Positions 8,185 to 17,397 of a DNA stretch of 53,763 bases are shown in pieces. Source of the stretch: CAYMUR01 sp964393615 (GTDB lineage: Bacteria > Planctomycetota > Planctomycetia > Pirellulales > Pirellulaceae). The stretch's first letter is position 1. Each line of letters starts with the position of its first letter. The stretch is from positions 1-53,763 of the forward strand of contig CAYMUR010000026.1 in assembly GCA_964393615.1 (NCBI GenBank). Direction: 5' to 3'. The notes under the pieces are model-generated. The model was not told the DNA's origin, made no database searches, and saw only the letters and a list, made by a program, of their open reading frames with translations. The translations under genes and the position numbers were made by a program.

Positions 8185-10023
8185 ATGACCGCCATCCTTG
8201 GTATCTCAGCATATTATCACGATTCGGCTGCGGCGTTGGTCGTCGACGGTCAGATCGTGGCTGCTGCGCAGGAAGAACGCTTCACGCGAAAGAAACACGA
8301 TTTCGAGTTTCCCCTGCAAGCCATTGCATACTGTTTGACCGAAGCCAAACTAGAACCAGAACAACTCGATTTCGTTGGGTTCTACGATAAACCATTCTTG
8401 AAATTCGAACGACTGTTGGAAACTTATCTGGCCTATGCACCGGTCGGATTTCGGTCCTATCTCAAAGCAATGCCACTTTGGTTACGAACAAAACTACATT
8501 TACCCCGTGAAATGCAGCGTGGATTGAAGGGCGCCTACAGGAAACGGTTTGTGTTCACGGAACACCATGAGTCACATGCAGCCAGTGCATTTTTTCCATC
8601 GCCATTTGAACAAGCCGCCTTGTTGACGATTGACGGCGTGGGTGAATGGGCAACAGCGACGGTGGGCCATGGCAATGGAAACCGTATCGAGTTGACTCAT
8701 GAATTGAAGTTTCCGCACTCACCCGGGTTGCTGTACTCGGCATTTACATATTTCTGCGGATTCAAGGTCAACTCGGGTGAATACAAACTGATGGGACTTG
8801 CTCCCTACGGAGAGCCAAAGTACTACGATCTAATTCTAGAAAAGATCGTTGACCTGAAAAAAGACGGATCGTTCAGAATGGACATGTCGTATTTCAATTT
8901 CTGCCAGGGCCTGACAATGACATCTGGCAAGTTTGCCAAACTTTTCAACGGCCCACCTCGGGTTCCCGAAGCTCCTCTCACACAGAGAGAAATGGATATC
9001 GCAGCATCCATACAACAGATCACTGAAGAAATCATGCTGCGAATGAGTCGGTTTGCCCAAGCGCAGACCGGTGCGACCAACTTATGCCTCGCTGGTGGTG
9101 TTGCTTTAAACTGTGTCGCTAACGGGCGAATCTTGCGTGAAGGTCCATTTGAAAACGTGTGGGTTCAACCAGCAGCTGGCGATGCGGGTGGTGCCTTGGG
9201 TACCGCTTTGTTCATTTGGCACCAATTACTGGAAAACAAACGAACGGTCCAGGAAACAGACAGTCAGAGTGGCTCATTACTCGGTCCAGCATATTCTGAG
9301 AATAACATCGGTACGTATCTGGACAAGAAAAACGCACATTACCATCACTTTAACGATGACCTGACACTTTGTGATTTCGTCGCTGAGCTATTGGCTAACG
9401 AAAAAATTGTGGGCTGGATGCAGGGACGTATGGAATTTGGACCACGCGCCTTGGGAGGACGAAGCATCCTCGGCGATCCACGCAGTCACAACATGCAGTC
9501 CATGATGAATTTAAAAATAAAGTTCCGCGAGTCGTTTCGCCCGTTTGCGCCTTCCGTATTACGTGAACGTGTCGCAGATTATTTTGAGATGCACAGCGGT
9601 GTGGAAAGCCCCTATATGCTACTCGTGGCACCCGTGCGGGAACAGCATCGAAACCCGGTCAATACCGAATGCCCTAAGTCAACTGGATTGGACAAACTAA
9701 AAACCTGCCGCTCGGACATTCCGGCCGTTACGCACGTGGACTATTCGGCCCGCATTCAAACGGTTGATCCGGAGCGACACGGCCGGTATTACACGTTGGT
9801 TCGCAAGTTTGAAGAAAAAACCAAATGCCCCGTCGTCATTAACACCAGCTTTAATATCCGGGGAGAACCTATCGTTTGCTCTTTCGAACATGCCTATCGT
9901 TGCTTCCTGGCTACCAACATGGATGCGCTGGTGCTGGAACGGTTTGTGTTGCTTAAAAAAGAGCAAGCCGGTGCCGCAAAACACGAAATTGACCAGTATC
10001 TCGAAGACTTTCAACTGGACTAG
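8185..10023 (+). CDS. NodU/CmcH-family carbamoyltransferase
   Basis: A 612-residue protein with the full NodU/CmcH/TobZ layout. The N-terminal ASKHA/Kae1-like domain has GISAYYHDSAAALV, QEERFTRKKHD, HHESHAASAFFPSPFEQAAL and YKLMGLAPYGEPKY. The C-terminal YrdC-like domain has GRMEFGPRALGGRSILGDPR and FRESFRPFAPSVL. Known members transfer a carbamoyl group from carbamoyl phosphate via carbamoyl-adenylate to a sugar or antibiotic hydroxyl. The histidine pair in HHESH and the ExxxGxR-type loop are intact. An SxtJ-like gene follows after nine bases, then a DUF5989 gene. Carbamoylation of the polysaccharide repeat is the natural inference; the acceptor is unknown. Confidence 0.92.
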   Translation: MTAILGISAYYHDSAAALVVDGQIVAAAQEERFTRKKHDFEFPLQAIAYCLTEAKLEPEQLDFVGFYDKPFLKFERLLETYLAYAPVGFRSYLKAMPLWLRTKLHLPREMQRGLKGAYRKRFVFTEHHESHAASAFFPSPFEQAALLTIDGVGEWATATVGHGNGNRIELTHELKFPHSPGLLYSAFTYFCGFKVNSGEYKLMGLAPYGEPKYYDLILEKIVDLKKDGSFRMDMSYFNFCQGLTMTSGKFAKLFNGPPRVPEAPLTQREMDIAASIQQITEEIMLRMSRFAQAQTGATNLCLAGGVALNCVANGRILREGPFENVWVQPAAGDAGGALGTALFIWHQLLENKRTVQETDSQSGSLLGPAYSENNIGTYLDKKNAHYHHFNDDLTLCDFVAELLANEKIVGWMQGRMEFGPRALGGRSILGDPRSHNMQSMMNLKIKFRESFRPFAPSVLRERVADYFEMHSGVESPYMLLVAPVREQHRNPVNTECPKSTGLDKLKTCRSDIPAVTHVDYSARIQTVDPERHGRYYTLVRKFEEKTKCPVVINTSFNIRGEPIVCSFEHAYRCFLATNMDALVLERFVLLKKEQAGAAKHEIDQYLEDFQLD

Positions 10024-10032
10024 GCTATTCTC

Positions 10033-10449
10033 ATGGCACTCATTACCGTCAACAAAAATCCGTCTCAGAACGAATTAAAATGGTTTGGATTGCTGTTACT
10101 GGCTTTTTTCGGAGTCATTGGATTCATCGCCGTGTGGCGATTTGACGCATGGACGTTAGCAACCGTACTATGGGTCAGCGCAACAACGATCACTGTGGCC
10201 TATTACCTGCTGCCGCCTATCCAAAAGCCACTTGTTGTGGGTTGGATGTACGCCATGTTACCGATTGGTTTGACAACATCCTTTGCACTCATGTTACTGA
10301 CCTATTACGTAGTCCTAACACCGATTGGTTTGTTACTACGATTGTTTCACATTAACTTTTTCGACAAAACACCGGACCAACAAGTAAAAAGTTATTGGAC
10401 CACTCATCAAACACCTTCCAAAAAGCAACGCTATTTCCAACAGTTTTAA
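10033..10449 (+). CDS. SxtJ-like small membrane protein
   Basis: A 138-residue protein with about four hydrophobic segments (WFGLLLLAFFGVIGFIAVW, WTLATVLWVSATTITVAYYLL and a long one around residues 68-105). It has a charged C-terminal tail containing FFDKTPDQQVKSYWTTH. The size, topology and NxFFDKTPDxxxxSYW-like tail match the SxtJ family named from saxitoxin clusters, whose members often follow carbamoyltransferase genes. It starts nine bases after the carbamoyltransferase stop, which suggests co-translation. Its biochemical role is not known; a membrane anchor or partner for the carbamoyltransferase is inference. Confidence 0.8.
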   Translation: MALITVNKNPSQNELKWFGLLLLAFFGVIGFIAVWRFDAWTLATVLWVSATTITVAYYLLPPIQKPLVVGWMYAMLPIGLTTSFALMLLTYYVVLTPIGLLLRLFHINFFDKTPDQQVKSYWTTHQTPSKKQRYFQQF

Positions 10450-10618
10450 CCAAAAGCATTTCCTAACTGGCAACACTTCACCTTGCCGGAATGACAATTA
10501 GCACTACCATATCCTGTTGTCAGGTCATTCATGATCATGACAATGCACAAGATATTTCCCAGAACACAATCAAGAAACCGTATGGAACCTTGTTTGCCTG
10601 GAACAAAGGATGGCAACC

Positions 10619-10816
10619 ATGAACGACGACCAACAGCCAAAATTTAGCGACCTGGCCGAACAATCGCAAACGGGAATCATCCGAGAGTTTTGGGATTTCC
10701 TGCGTTACAACAAAAAATGGTGGTTGGCGCCTATCGTGCTTGTCTTACTTGCTATAGGCGTCCTTGTCTTGCTGTCAGGTTCAACGGCAGGTCCGTTTAT
10801 ATACACGTTATTCTAA
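10619..10816 (+). CDS. DUF5989 family small membrane protein
   Basis: A 65-residue protein with a soluble N-terminus (FSDLAEQSQTGIIREFWDFL), the conserved RYNKKWWLAPIVLVLL junction and one transmembrane helix, ending in GPFIYTLF. This pattern is that of DUF5989, commonly found after SxtJ-like genes. ATG at 10619 is chosen because AAAGGA lies eight bases upstream; ATG at 10610 would add three residues. The stop codon overlaps the stop codon of the convergent TIGR03790 gene (shared bases ctaa, 10813-10816). Function unknown. Confidence 0.82.
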   Translation: MNDDQQPKFSDLAEQSQTGIIREFWDFLRYNKKWWLAPIVLVLLAIGVLVLLSGSTAGPFIYTLF

Positions 10817-13017
10817 GGAACGTGGTGAAACTGACGATCGCCCACGGCAAAGGTGCCGGGTCCCCCAAATGCCAGGCTGAGATGTGTTTTACCAGCAAAT
10901 GTGCCGCGCAGATTCACTTCATGCCATCCCGGTTTCAACGTGACAGGTATATATTCCACTTTCTGCGAATCACCTTTCCTGGCGTGGATCAGATCACCAT
11001 TGATGTACAACTGAACGTCACCAGACACCGACAGTTGAAACTGATAAACATTCTCTTTTAATACTTTAGTGTACCCCGAAAGCAGGTACGATTCCTGCGG
11101 CTGCATACCGAGATCAACCAACCAACTCGACGGTGTTGTTTTCTGAATAGAAATCTGTCCTGTCACATTCTGTCGTTCGAGCGAAAGACCTGGTATCAAA
11201 CCAGTCGGTGGATTGGACAGTGATGATCTTGCCATCGGGGGTTTGATATCGATGTGAATAGGCTTCGACAGTAATACTTTCTGTGATCCACCGTTGTTCG
11301 AAATTCCCGCCAACTGCAAACGAATAGGCCCCAGACCAAACTGGTCTGCGACCAGTTCCAGATTTCCTTTGGCTCCCTGGATCTTACCCAGCACGCGCCG
11401 ATTTTGAAACACAATAATTTCGCGAGCTCCAGTGGATTCCGCCGAAACGGTGAAAGAATCATTCCACCGAATCCCAGAGACAGGAGTGACACTGGCGCGA
11501 ATTACCTTATCCGTATTGGCAATCGTCAAGGGAACAACATCTCGTCCTTGCATTTGCAGGGCGGACGCCTCAAACGCCACCACCCGGAGTTCATGATAAC
11601 CGTCCGGATATTCAGATGTGTCAAACAGCCAGACTTTTCCCGGACGTACTATGGCGATCCGTTTCCCACTGAGAAAAATCTCGAAATGGTGAACCTGGCC
11701 CGCCAGAGAACCAACGACTGTCGGAGAAATCGCAATCATTCCCTGTACCGTCTGGTTCGCTGTAATTCCGCCAACGTTCACTTGAGGTATTCGCGCCCAT
11801 GGCATACACAATGGGTCACCAACAATTAATAACTGGTGTGGCCCGTGTACCGACTGATAGAATGCTTCGGCCAACGAGCAGCCACGAACATAATGAACAT
11901 GCATCATCGGATGTGGAAACTTTTGAATAATACTAAACGGCTCAACCACAGTTCCACTCGACGCTGCTGCTCCATAACGCAAAAAGTCGGTCAATGGAGT
12001 CTGAGTTGACGATTCGCGCAACACGCCACCAAAACTTGTAAAATTATCACAGATTGCACCGGGCAAAATCTGGTTCCCAGCAGTTTTCCATTCAAAATCG
12101 GCAGCCCCCATTGCCAACCCGCTCACGTCTTTCCGTCCTTGCGGCAACGTACCATTAATAACCTCTGCATGCACACCTAGGCGACGCAGTTCATCGACTA
12201 CAAGCGGATAAGCAAAATGGCGCGTCGTGGATCTGATATTACCTGTGCGGGCAAAATATATACTTCTCTGGGGCCGACTGCCATCGGCCTGAGAACTTCG
12301 CCGAAGGTAATTGATAACTTCTGAGACTGAATTGCCACGTCCACTGGTATAGCCAAGCATCGTTGACAATGAATAATGCTGTCCACCTGTACGGCCTATC
12401 TGGCCATCTTCCATCCAACTAAAAACGGTGCGAAATCCACGACTTGTAGGAATGTCCGACACAGCCTCTCCAGGCCGCATCTGCCACGGACGCATATACC
12501 AATTGACGTTGCGACCACGATAAGCGATCTCTTTGAGCATCACCAAGGGCGCTAAGTAAGTTAAACCTGTAATGGAACCGACGGCCCAACGTTCCTCCTG
12601 TTTCAGATCACTGCGGTAGTTGATTCCGTAGGGAAAATCTGCGGAATAGACGATATAGTCAATCTGCTGGCTCAATTGTTTGTCTTGAATAGCTTTGATA
12701 ACAGGTTCTAAAATCTCTTGTCGGAAGGTTTCGACGTCCGTAATCTCAACCGGTTTACTCCAGTCCAAATACACCACGTGACTGTCTGGGATGCCACGTA
12801 GTGCTGAATAATAGTTAGCAATCGTTTGAGATGCCCAACTACGTTCGTTCACGACCAACAACAAGTTTTCGGGGCCGCCGCCCGCCTCGACAGCCCCTGG
12901 CAAGCAGGTCACTATTAGCAGCAAAGCATGAACGGAGAGAGAAAAAAAGAACAATTGAACACGAGACGACGGAACAAAAGACAATGCAAACCGGCTAATT
13001 GATTGGTTATAAAACAT
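10813..13017 (-). CDS. TIGR03790 family protein (exosortase-associated)
   Basis: A 734-residue exported protein. A signal peptide (FFFSLSVHALLLIVTCLPGAVEA) is followed by the family signature PENLLLVVNERSWASQTIANYY and DYIVYSADFPYGINY. The C-terminal third looks beta-rich and may bind carbohydrate (YLLSGYTKVLKENVYQFQLS, GDVQLYINGDLI), resembling a PA14-type fold. TIGR03790 proteins occur only in genomes with exosortase, and this one lies in line with epsI, the Wzz/kinase gene and exosortase. The molecular role is unknown. The gap to epsI is 63 bases, consistent with one transcription unit. Confidence 0.85.
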   Translation of the reverse strand: MFYNQSISRFALSFVPSSRVQLFFFSLSVHALLLIVTCLPGAVEAGGGPENLLLVVNERSWASQTIANYYSALRGIPDSHVVYLDWSKPVEITDVETFRQEILEPVIKAIQDKQLSQQIDYIVYSADFPYGINYRSDLKQEERWAVGSITGLTYLAPLVMLKEIAYRGRNVNWYMRPWQMRPGEAVSDIPTSRGFRTVFSWMEDGQIGRTGGQHYSLSTMLGYTSGRGNSVSEVINYLRRSSQADGSRPQRSIYFARTGNIRSTTRHFAYPLVVDELRRLGVHAEVINGTLPQGRKDVSGLAMGAADFEWKTAGNQILPGAICDNFTSFGGVLRESSTQTPLTDFLRYGAAASSGTVVEPFSIIQKFPHPMMHVHYVRGCSLAEAFYQSVHGPHQLLIVGDPLCMPWARIPQVNVGGITANQTVQGMIAISPTVVGSLAGQVHHFEIFLSGKRIAIVRPGKVWLFDTSEYPDGYHELRVVAFEASALQMQGRDVVPLTIANTDKVIRASVTPVSGIRWNDSFTVSAESTGAREIIVFQNRRVLGKIQGAKGNLELVADQFGLGPIRLQLAGISNNGGSQKVLLSKPIHIDIKPPMARSSLSNPPTGLIPGLSLERQNVTGQISIQKTTPSSWLVDLGMQPQESYLLSGYTKVLKENVYQFQLSVSGDVQLYINGDLIHARKGDSQKVEYIPVTLKPGWHEVNLRGTFAGKTHLSLAFGGPGTFAVGDRQFHHVP

Positions 13018-13080
13018 CCTTGAAACAGCGTTCGTACTGTCCTATGCTCACGACGTGGATCGCACCAATCCGGTATGCAT

Positions 13081-13779
13081 TTAAGCAGCAATTTCGCCTG
13101 AATCCGGTTCAGAAGGAAACAGACCCGTGTTAAGGATCGGCAAAAATTCTTCAGCAAATCGCCGTGCGGAAGATTTTTCGATATCTTTGTCTCGTCCGTT
13201 AATTGGAGCAATCAAGTACAATTTATACAATGCTGGCCGCCCTGCAAAGTGTGGCTTGGCCCACGTTGGCCCGACCCAAGTTCCGTTGTCGGTAAAAGTC
13301 CACAAAATACGAAGGTGTTCGGTTTCGGCAAAACTGTTTCTAAGAAACGTCGTGGTCGCAAATTCCGGTTCCATAATTCCAGGCCCACAGTCAATGCTGT
13401 AGTTACGTGGCTTTTCTTCCATCTCAAAGCCGGCTCCCACATAACACCAGTCAGGTGTGTGGATCGTGACATGCCGGGCCGTCCCTGAAACAAGATAGAC
13501 GGAAACCGATTCCCCTGTCCGCTTACTCGTGTACAGCCGAGAAATACACGCTCGGCAATTCGACATTTCAAATTGCTCTTTGTCGTATTCCTGTTCCGTC
13601 CCTTCCCATTCACCGACAGTGAGAGGAACGTTTGCAAGAAGACGGTCAGAAAATTCGTCCAATAATTTGGAATCATAAAGTGACCAACGTTCGCTATAAA
13701 CACCTTGATAATAGGTCCCTATGAGAAGAATTACCAAAACGCAAAATATAGGTGGAATTATGCGCGTCATTTTGATCAC
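13081..13779 (-). CDS. EpsI-type exosortase-associated protein (DUF3485)
   Basis: A 232-residue protein with one N-terminal membrane anchor (MTRIIPPIFCVLVILLIGTYYQ) and a periplasmic domain. Diagnostic text includes VGEWEGTEQEYD, the conserved HTPDWCYVGAGF motif and a C-terminal WTFTDNGTWVGPTWAKPHF region, matching the EpsI/DUF3485 domain that is either fused to exosortase or encoded beside it. It probably assists exosortase or polysaccharide export; the mechanism is unknown. The start could be ATG 13779 or 13770. It lies 110 bases after the Wzz/kinase gene. Confidence 0.88.
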   Translation of the reverse strand: MIKMTRIIPPIFCVLVILLIGTYYQGVYSERWSLYDSKLLDEFSDRLLANVPLTVGEWEGTEQEYDKEQFEMSNCRACISRLYTSKRTGESVSVYLVSGTARHVTIHTPDWCYVGAGFEMEEKPRNYSIDCGPGIMEPEFATTTFLRNSFAETEHLRILWTFTDNGTWVGPTWAKPHFAGRPALYKLYLIAPINGRDKDIEKSSARRFAEEFLPILNTGLFPSEPDSGEIAA

Positions 13780-13889
13780 CTTTTCGTCAATGGAATACCG
13801 GCAAGGAATTCGAAAGAAACTCCTTGCCGATAGACAAAACTAAGTTAACTGCTGTCCTATCCATTCGACAATCGAATGGGGCCTTCACC

Positions 13890-16160
13890 TTACACCTCGA
13901 AGATATCTCCTTCACTTTGCTCCTGATCATCAATGTCCACATTCGCCCCGAATTGGGCAGGACGAAATTCCACACCAACACCGCTAATCACAGCCCCCAT
14001 GACATCCACACCGACTGCTCGCAGACGATCACAAGCTTCGTTGATTTTAGGAATACGACTAACGTCACGACGGACAGAAACCAGTGAAGTATCGGCATGT
14101 TGACCGAGTAAAAGAGAGTCTGCCCCCACAAGCACCGGCCCCGTATCAATAACAATAAAATCAAATTCCGAACGAAGCTGTCCGAGCACTTTTTGCACCT
14201 GATCGCTGGCAAGCGCCTGTAAACTGGCCGGGTCATTATACCCAGTGTTAATGAATGACAATCCCTCCACAGAGACGTGCTGAACCACCTCATCCAGGGT
14301 AGCTTCTTTTCTAAGCAGTTCACAAAAACCGGGTCCAAACGGCAATCTAAACAAATAATGCTGCTGCGGGTTGTGCAAATCTCCATCCACCAACAAGGTG
14401 CGTCGACCCGTTCTGGCCAAACTAATCGCTAACTGGTTGGCGACGGTCGTCTTGCCTTCTTGGGCTGTTGCACTGGTAACCATCACTACGTCAACCGGAT
14501 TATTCGTATCACGGCACAAAAGGGCCGTACGAACACTGTCGATACACTCCGTCAAGGCCGATTCAAGAGTGCTGCCACGCAATCCACCGAAAGGCCACAC
14601 TCTTGGACTATGAAGTGCCGGTAATGATCCGACCACGTGGATGGATGTTTCCATGTTAATATCGTCGGTCACATTCACACGTCTCGCCTGATACTCCAGC
14701 ATTGCCACACCAAAAGCCGTACCGCCCAAGGTTACGGCAAAGGCGATACCAAACAAGGTAAATCTCAAGATCCAGTCACTGATTTCGGGAACGATTGCTG
14801 GCTGAATTTTGGAAATACGCGGCTTTGTCTTGAGATTTAAGTCCACGGTTTCCATTTCAGTTGATACCGTTTCCATCATGCGACTCATATTATCCAGTTC
14901 CGTCTTTCGCAACTCCAACTCGGCACTTGAACCGATACTTTCTTCAAGAGTTTCGCTTTGTTTCAAATAATTCTCATGCACTCGTTTCAATTGTTCGCCA
15001 TAAATAGAATTCTGTGTTTGCAACATAGACATCAAATCGGTGGTCTTTGATTCATCGTGACCAGCAAGACGTCGTATCCGATCCACAATACGAGGTCGCA
15101 ACTGCGTCTTGATTCGCTGTACCTCAGCGTAAGCAGCCTGGAGTTCAAGCTGTAACCGTGGGGATGGAGCTCCACCCCTGGCGGCCATTGTCCGCTGTTC
15201 GTTTTGGGCTAACACCAATCGCACCTTCGCATCCGCATACCAAGGATCAGTATCCAGATAATCTTCGATTTCATACTCTGTCGGTGTGTACGCTACCTCT
15301 GCACGCCGACCCAACACGATCAAGTCCGCTTGCACCTGCTGTACTGTTTCTTCCAATTCATCTCGCCGTGACTTCATGCGCATTAGCGCGTCGAATTCAA
15401 GTCGATGCTTGAGTTCCGCCTCATCCGAATCAGGAGACCCTACTTCCTGGGCCAACTTCGCAATCAGCTCCTGCTTCTCCTTGATATCCTGCATATGTTT
15501 GCGCGACGTACGCTTAAGAATGTCAAGTCGCTCCAAATCCGCTTCCCGCTCCGACTGAACAATTTCCTGCAAATAGGAATCCACCACGGCATCAACCAGT
15601 TTCTTGATGTCTTCTCTGTCTTCCCCTTTCAGGGTAATACTAAGAATTTCAGAGTTCTGCGGGTTGGCAACACGCATGTTTTCAGCCAACCACACCGCCT
15701 GATCCTCTTCCCGCTTGATCATCGGAAGCTGCGCAAGGCCTGGCTTGCGTAAAGCCGCATTGATCACAAACGTACTTTTCATAAGGGCAGCCTGCGTCTT
15801 CTTGAACGTTTCATAATCATGCATATTGTTTCCGAAGTCGCGTTTCGACAAAACTGTTTGTTTGTCGCGCCGCACCCGCACCAAAGATTCCGCCTCGAAA
15901 GAAACGGGAAAAGCGAAATACAACACACCGACAAGAGAAATTGCCGCAATCATTCCAGTTAGACTGGCAATCAACCAGCGGCGACGTAACGCATGAAACA
16001 ATCGTTTCAAGTTAAGTTCTTCTTCACCCGCCGTGCTGCCATTCCATCCAATGGCATTAGTGGGCATTGCCGTTAAATGTCCGCCCGTGCCCGAGACGGC
16101 AGGCAGGTTAACACTAGAACCGTCCGAAATATTATTGCTGTGAGGATCATTGACTGACAT
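13890..16160 (-). CDS. Polysaccharide co-polymerase/ATPase (Wzz domain plus BY-kinase-like domain)
   Basis: A 756-residue fusion from ATG 16160, chosen because AAGGAG lies ten bases upstream. A Wzz domain is bounded by two membrane helices (about residues 63-85 and 462-490) with a long coiled-coil periplasmic part. The cytoplasmic ATPase domain has Walker A SATAQEGKTTVANQLA, Walker A' TLLVDGDLHNPQ and Walker B FDFIVIDTGPV. Known relatives (Wzc, EpsB/GumC-like) control chain length and export by cyclic phosphorylation. Unusually, the C-terminus (after GAVISGVGVEF) has no tyrosine cluster, so autophosphorylation of a tail cannot work as in Wzc. Followed by epsI and TIGR03790. Confidence 0.9.
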   Translation of the reverse strand: MSVNDPHSNNISDGSSVNLPAVSGTGGHLTAMPTNAIGWNGSTAGEEELNLKRLFHALRRRWLIASLTGMIAAISLVGVLYFAFPVSFEAESLVRVRRDKQTVLSKRDFGNNMHDYETFKKTQAALMKSTFVINAALRKPGLAQLPMIKREEDQAVWLAENMRVANPQNSEILSITLKGEDREDIKKLVDAVVDSYLQEIVQSEREADLERLDILKRTSRKHMQDIKEKQELIAKLAQEVGSPDSDEAELKHRLEFDALMRMKSRRDELEETVQQVQADLIVLGRRAEVAYTPTEYEIEDYLDTDPWYADAKVRLVLAQNEQRTMAARGGAPSPRLQLELQAAYAEVQRIKTQLRPRIVDRIRRLAGHDESKTTDLMSMLQTQNSIYGEQLKRVHENYLKQSETLEESIGSSAELELRKTELDNMSRMMETVSTEMETVDLNLKTKPRISKIQPAIVPEISDWILRFTLFGIAFAVTLGGTAFGVAMLEYQARRVNVTDDINMETSIHVVGSLPALHSPRVWPFGGLRGSTLESALTECIDSVRTALLCRDTNNPVDVVMVTSATAQEGKTTVANQLAISLARTGRRTLLVDGDLHNPQQHYLFRLPFGPGFCELLRKEATLDEVVQHVSVEGLSFINTGYNDPASLQALASDQVQKVLGQLRSEFDFIVIDTGPVLVGADSLLLGQHADTSLVSVRRDVSRIPKINEACDRLRAVGVDVMGAVISGVGVEFRPAQFGANVDIDDQEQSEGDIFEV

Positions 16161-16236
16161 TGGCTCACGATCTCCTTGAGAGAAATAAATCAATGGGGTG
16201 TGTCAAAAACACAATTGGACTCAAATCGTTTGGTGC

Positions 16237-16252
16237 TGCAATTACCGCACCA
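16237..16252 (-). promoter_or_regulatory. Candidate sigma-54 promoter for the Wzz/kinase operon
   Basis: Read on the minus strand, the bases are TGGTGCGGTAATTGCA. Against the RpoN consensus TGGCACGrNNNTTGCW this keeps the essential GG and GC at the right ten-base spacing, the full TTGCA box and 14 of 16 consensus positions. Transcription would begin near 16226, about 65 bases before the ATG at 16160. Exosortase-type polysaccharide systems in other bacteria are known to use sigma-54 with PrsR-like activators; an activator gene is not in the window. Confidence 0.45.
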
Positions 16253-16452
16253 ATTATACCTTTAGCTTAAAATCAACTGGAATTAAACGGATAAATCGGT
16301 CACCGACCTCAAATATTACCACCTGGCGTTACAGTACGTTGTAAAAAGTCAACCCGTTTATCTACTCGTGTTTCATTTATTCTCAACCGAACCGCCATCC
16401 TCTTTCGGATAAACGACAAAACCTTCCAAATGACTGGGGAAATTTCTGCCCC

Positions 16453-17397
16453 TTAGCCATTCTTGATGATACCCGTGGGATGGTGACTTGTTTCTATCAC
16501 CAATCGTGACAACACCTGCATTTCCAAAAAGAGGAAGCCCAATGCAATCGGCATCATGATGTAGCCCGCCCAGTCGTGAAAAATATGATTTGCCAATTCA
16601 CTATCGACCTTCAAATTATACAATAGTCCAGTCAACGTAATACGTATCACATTAACCAGGATCGCAATTGGTACAGCACTAACAACTAGCACCAGGCGTT
16701 CCCACATGGGGCGATGTGTGAGAATCATCGCAATGGCTGTCGCCAAGGCAATGAAAATCGTCAACATACGCAAGCCACTACATTGATCAATCACACCCAA
16801 TTCCATATGGTCCAAATTGATTTTATTACCAACACGGTAAGCTTCTACACCAAGTGTCTGCAAAGCATACGTACTGGCCATCGTGGCAAATGTTTGTAAT
16901 GGTCGTAGAATATTGTCCACCAAAAAACCGGGTAATGGATACATGAATGCCAGGAAACAAACCGGAGCCGCGCCCCAACGCAATGCCTTGAATCCACCAA
17001 CAATGATCAAAACAGCAAGAACGCAAGGAATAAAAGACAAATTATCGATCGTGAATAACACATAACGAGTACCAGCTACTCTCGCCAATACGCTTATTGC
17101 CATGAGACCGACTCCAAACCAAATTTCGCTGGTCGGTGGTTGCGCCCATCGTTCTCGTCGAAGATACAGCAACACCCCCGCGAAGATGGGAATCAAGTAA
17201 CCGTGCGAATACTGTGGATTCGCCCACAAATCTGCAACTCTTGACAACGAGTTATGGTTCAGCCCAAAAAGCACCAGCACGCCCGCGCCAAATATAAGCC
17301 ATTTGAAATTTTGGGAGACCCAATGATTCAGCTGCCCCCATACCGATTCCGTTGGCGGTGGCGGTGTCACATTGGTACCTTTAGGATCTTCCTGCAT
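16453..17397 (-). CDS. xrt: Exosortase (membrane transpeptidase-like)
   Basis: A 314-residue protein with about eight membrane helices. The three catalytic residues of the exosortase/archaeosortase family are present: Cys206 in VIDQCSGLRML, Arg252 in LVNVIRITLTG and His274 in HIFHDWAGY. The family cleaves and anchors proteins with PEP-CTERM-like tails and is almost always encoded with polysaccharide genes. The EpsI domain is not fused here but is encoded as a separate gene at 13081. No PEP-CTERM-like tail was found on any protein in this window, so substrates must be elsewhere. Upstream of the Wzz/kinase gene on the same strand. Confidence 0.92.
   Translation of the reverse strand: MQEDPKGTNVTPPPPTESVWGQLNHWVSQNFKWLIFGAGVLVLFGLNHNSLSRVADLWANPQYSHGYLIPIFAGVLLYLRRERWAQPPTSEIWFGVGLMAISVLARVAGTRYVLFTIDNLSFIPCVLAVLIIVGGFKALRWGAAPVCFLAFMYPLPGFLVDNILRPLQTFATMASTYALQTLGVEAYRVGNKINLDHMELGVIDQCSGLRMLTIFIALATAIAMILTHRPMWERLVLVVSAVPIAILVNVIRITLTGLLYNLKVDSELANHIFHDWAGYIMMPIALGFLFLEMQVLSRLVIETSHHPTGIIKNG

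Noticed and set aside
8025..8390. 121-codon plus-strand frame before the carbamoyltransferase
   Set aside because: It overlaps the clear NodU-type coding frame and encodes nothing recognisable.
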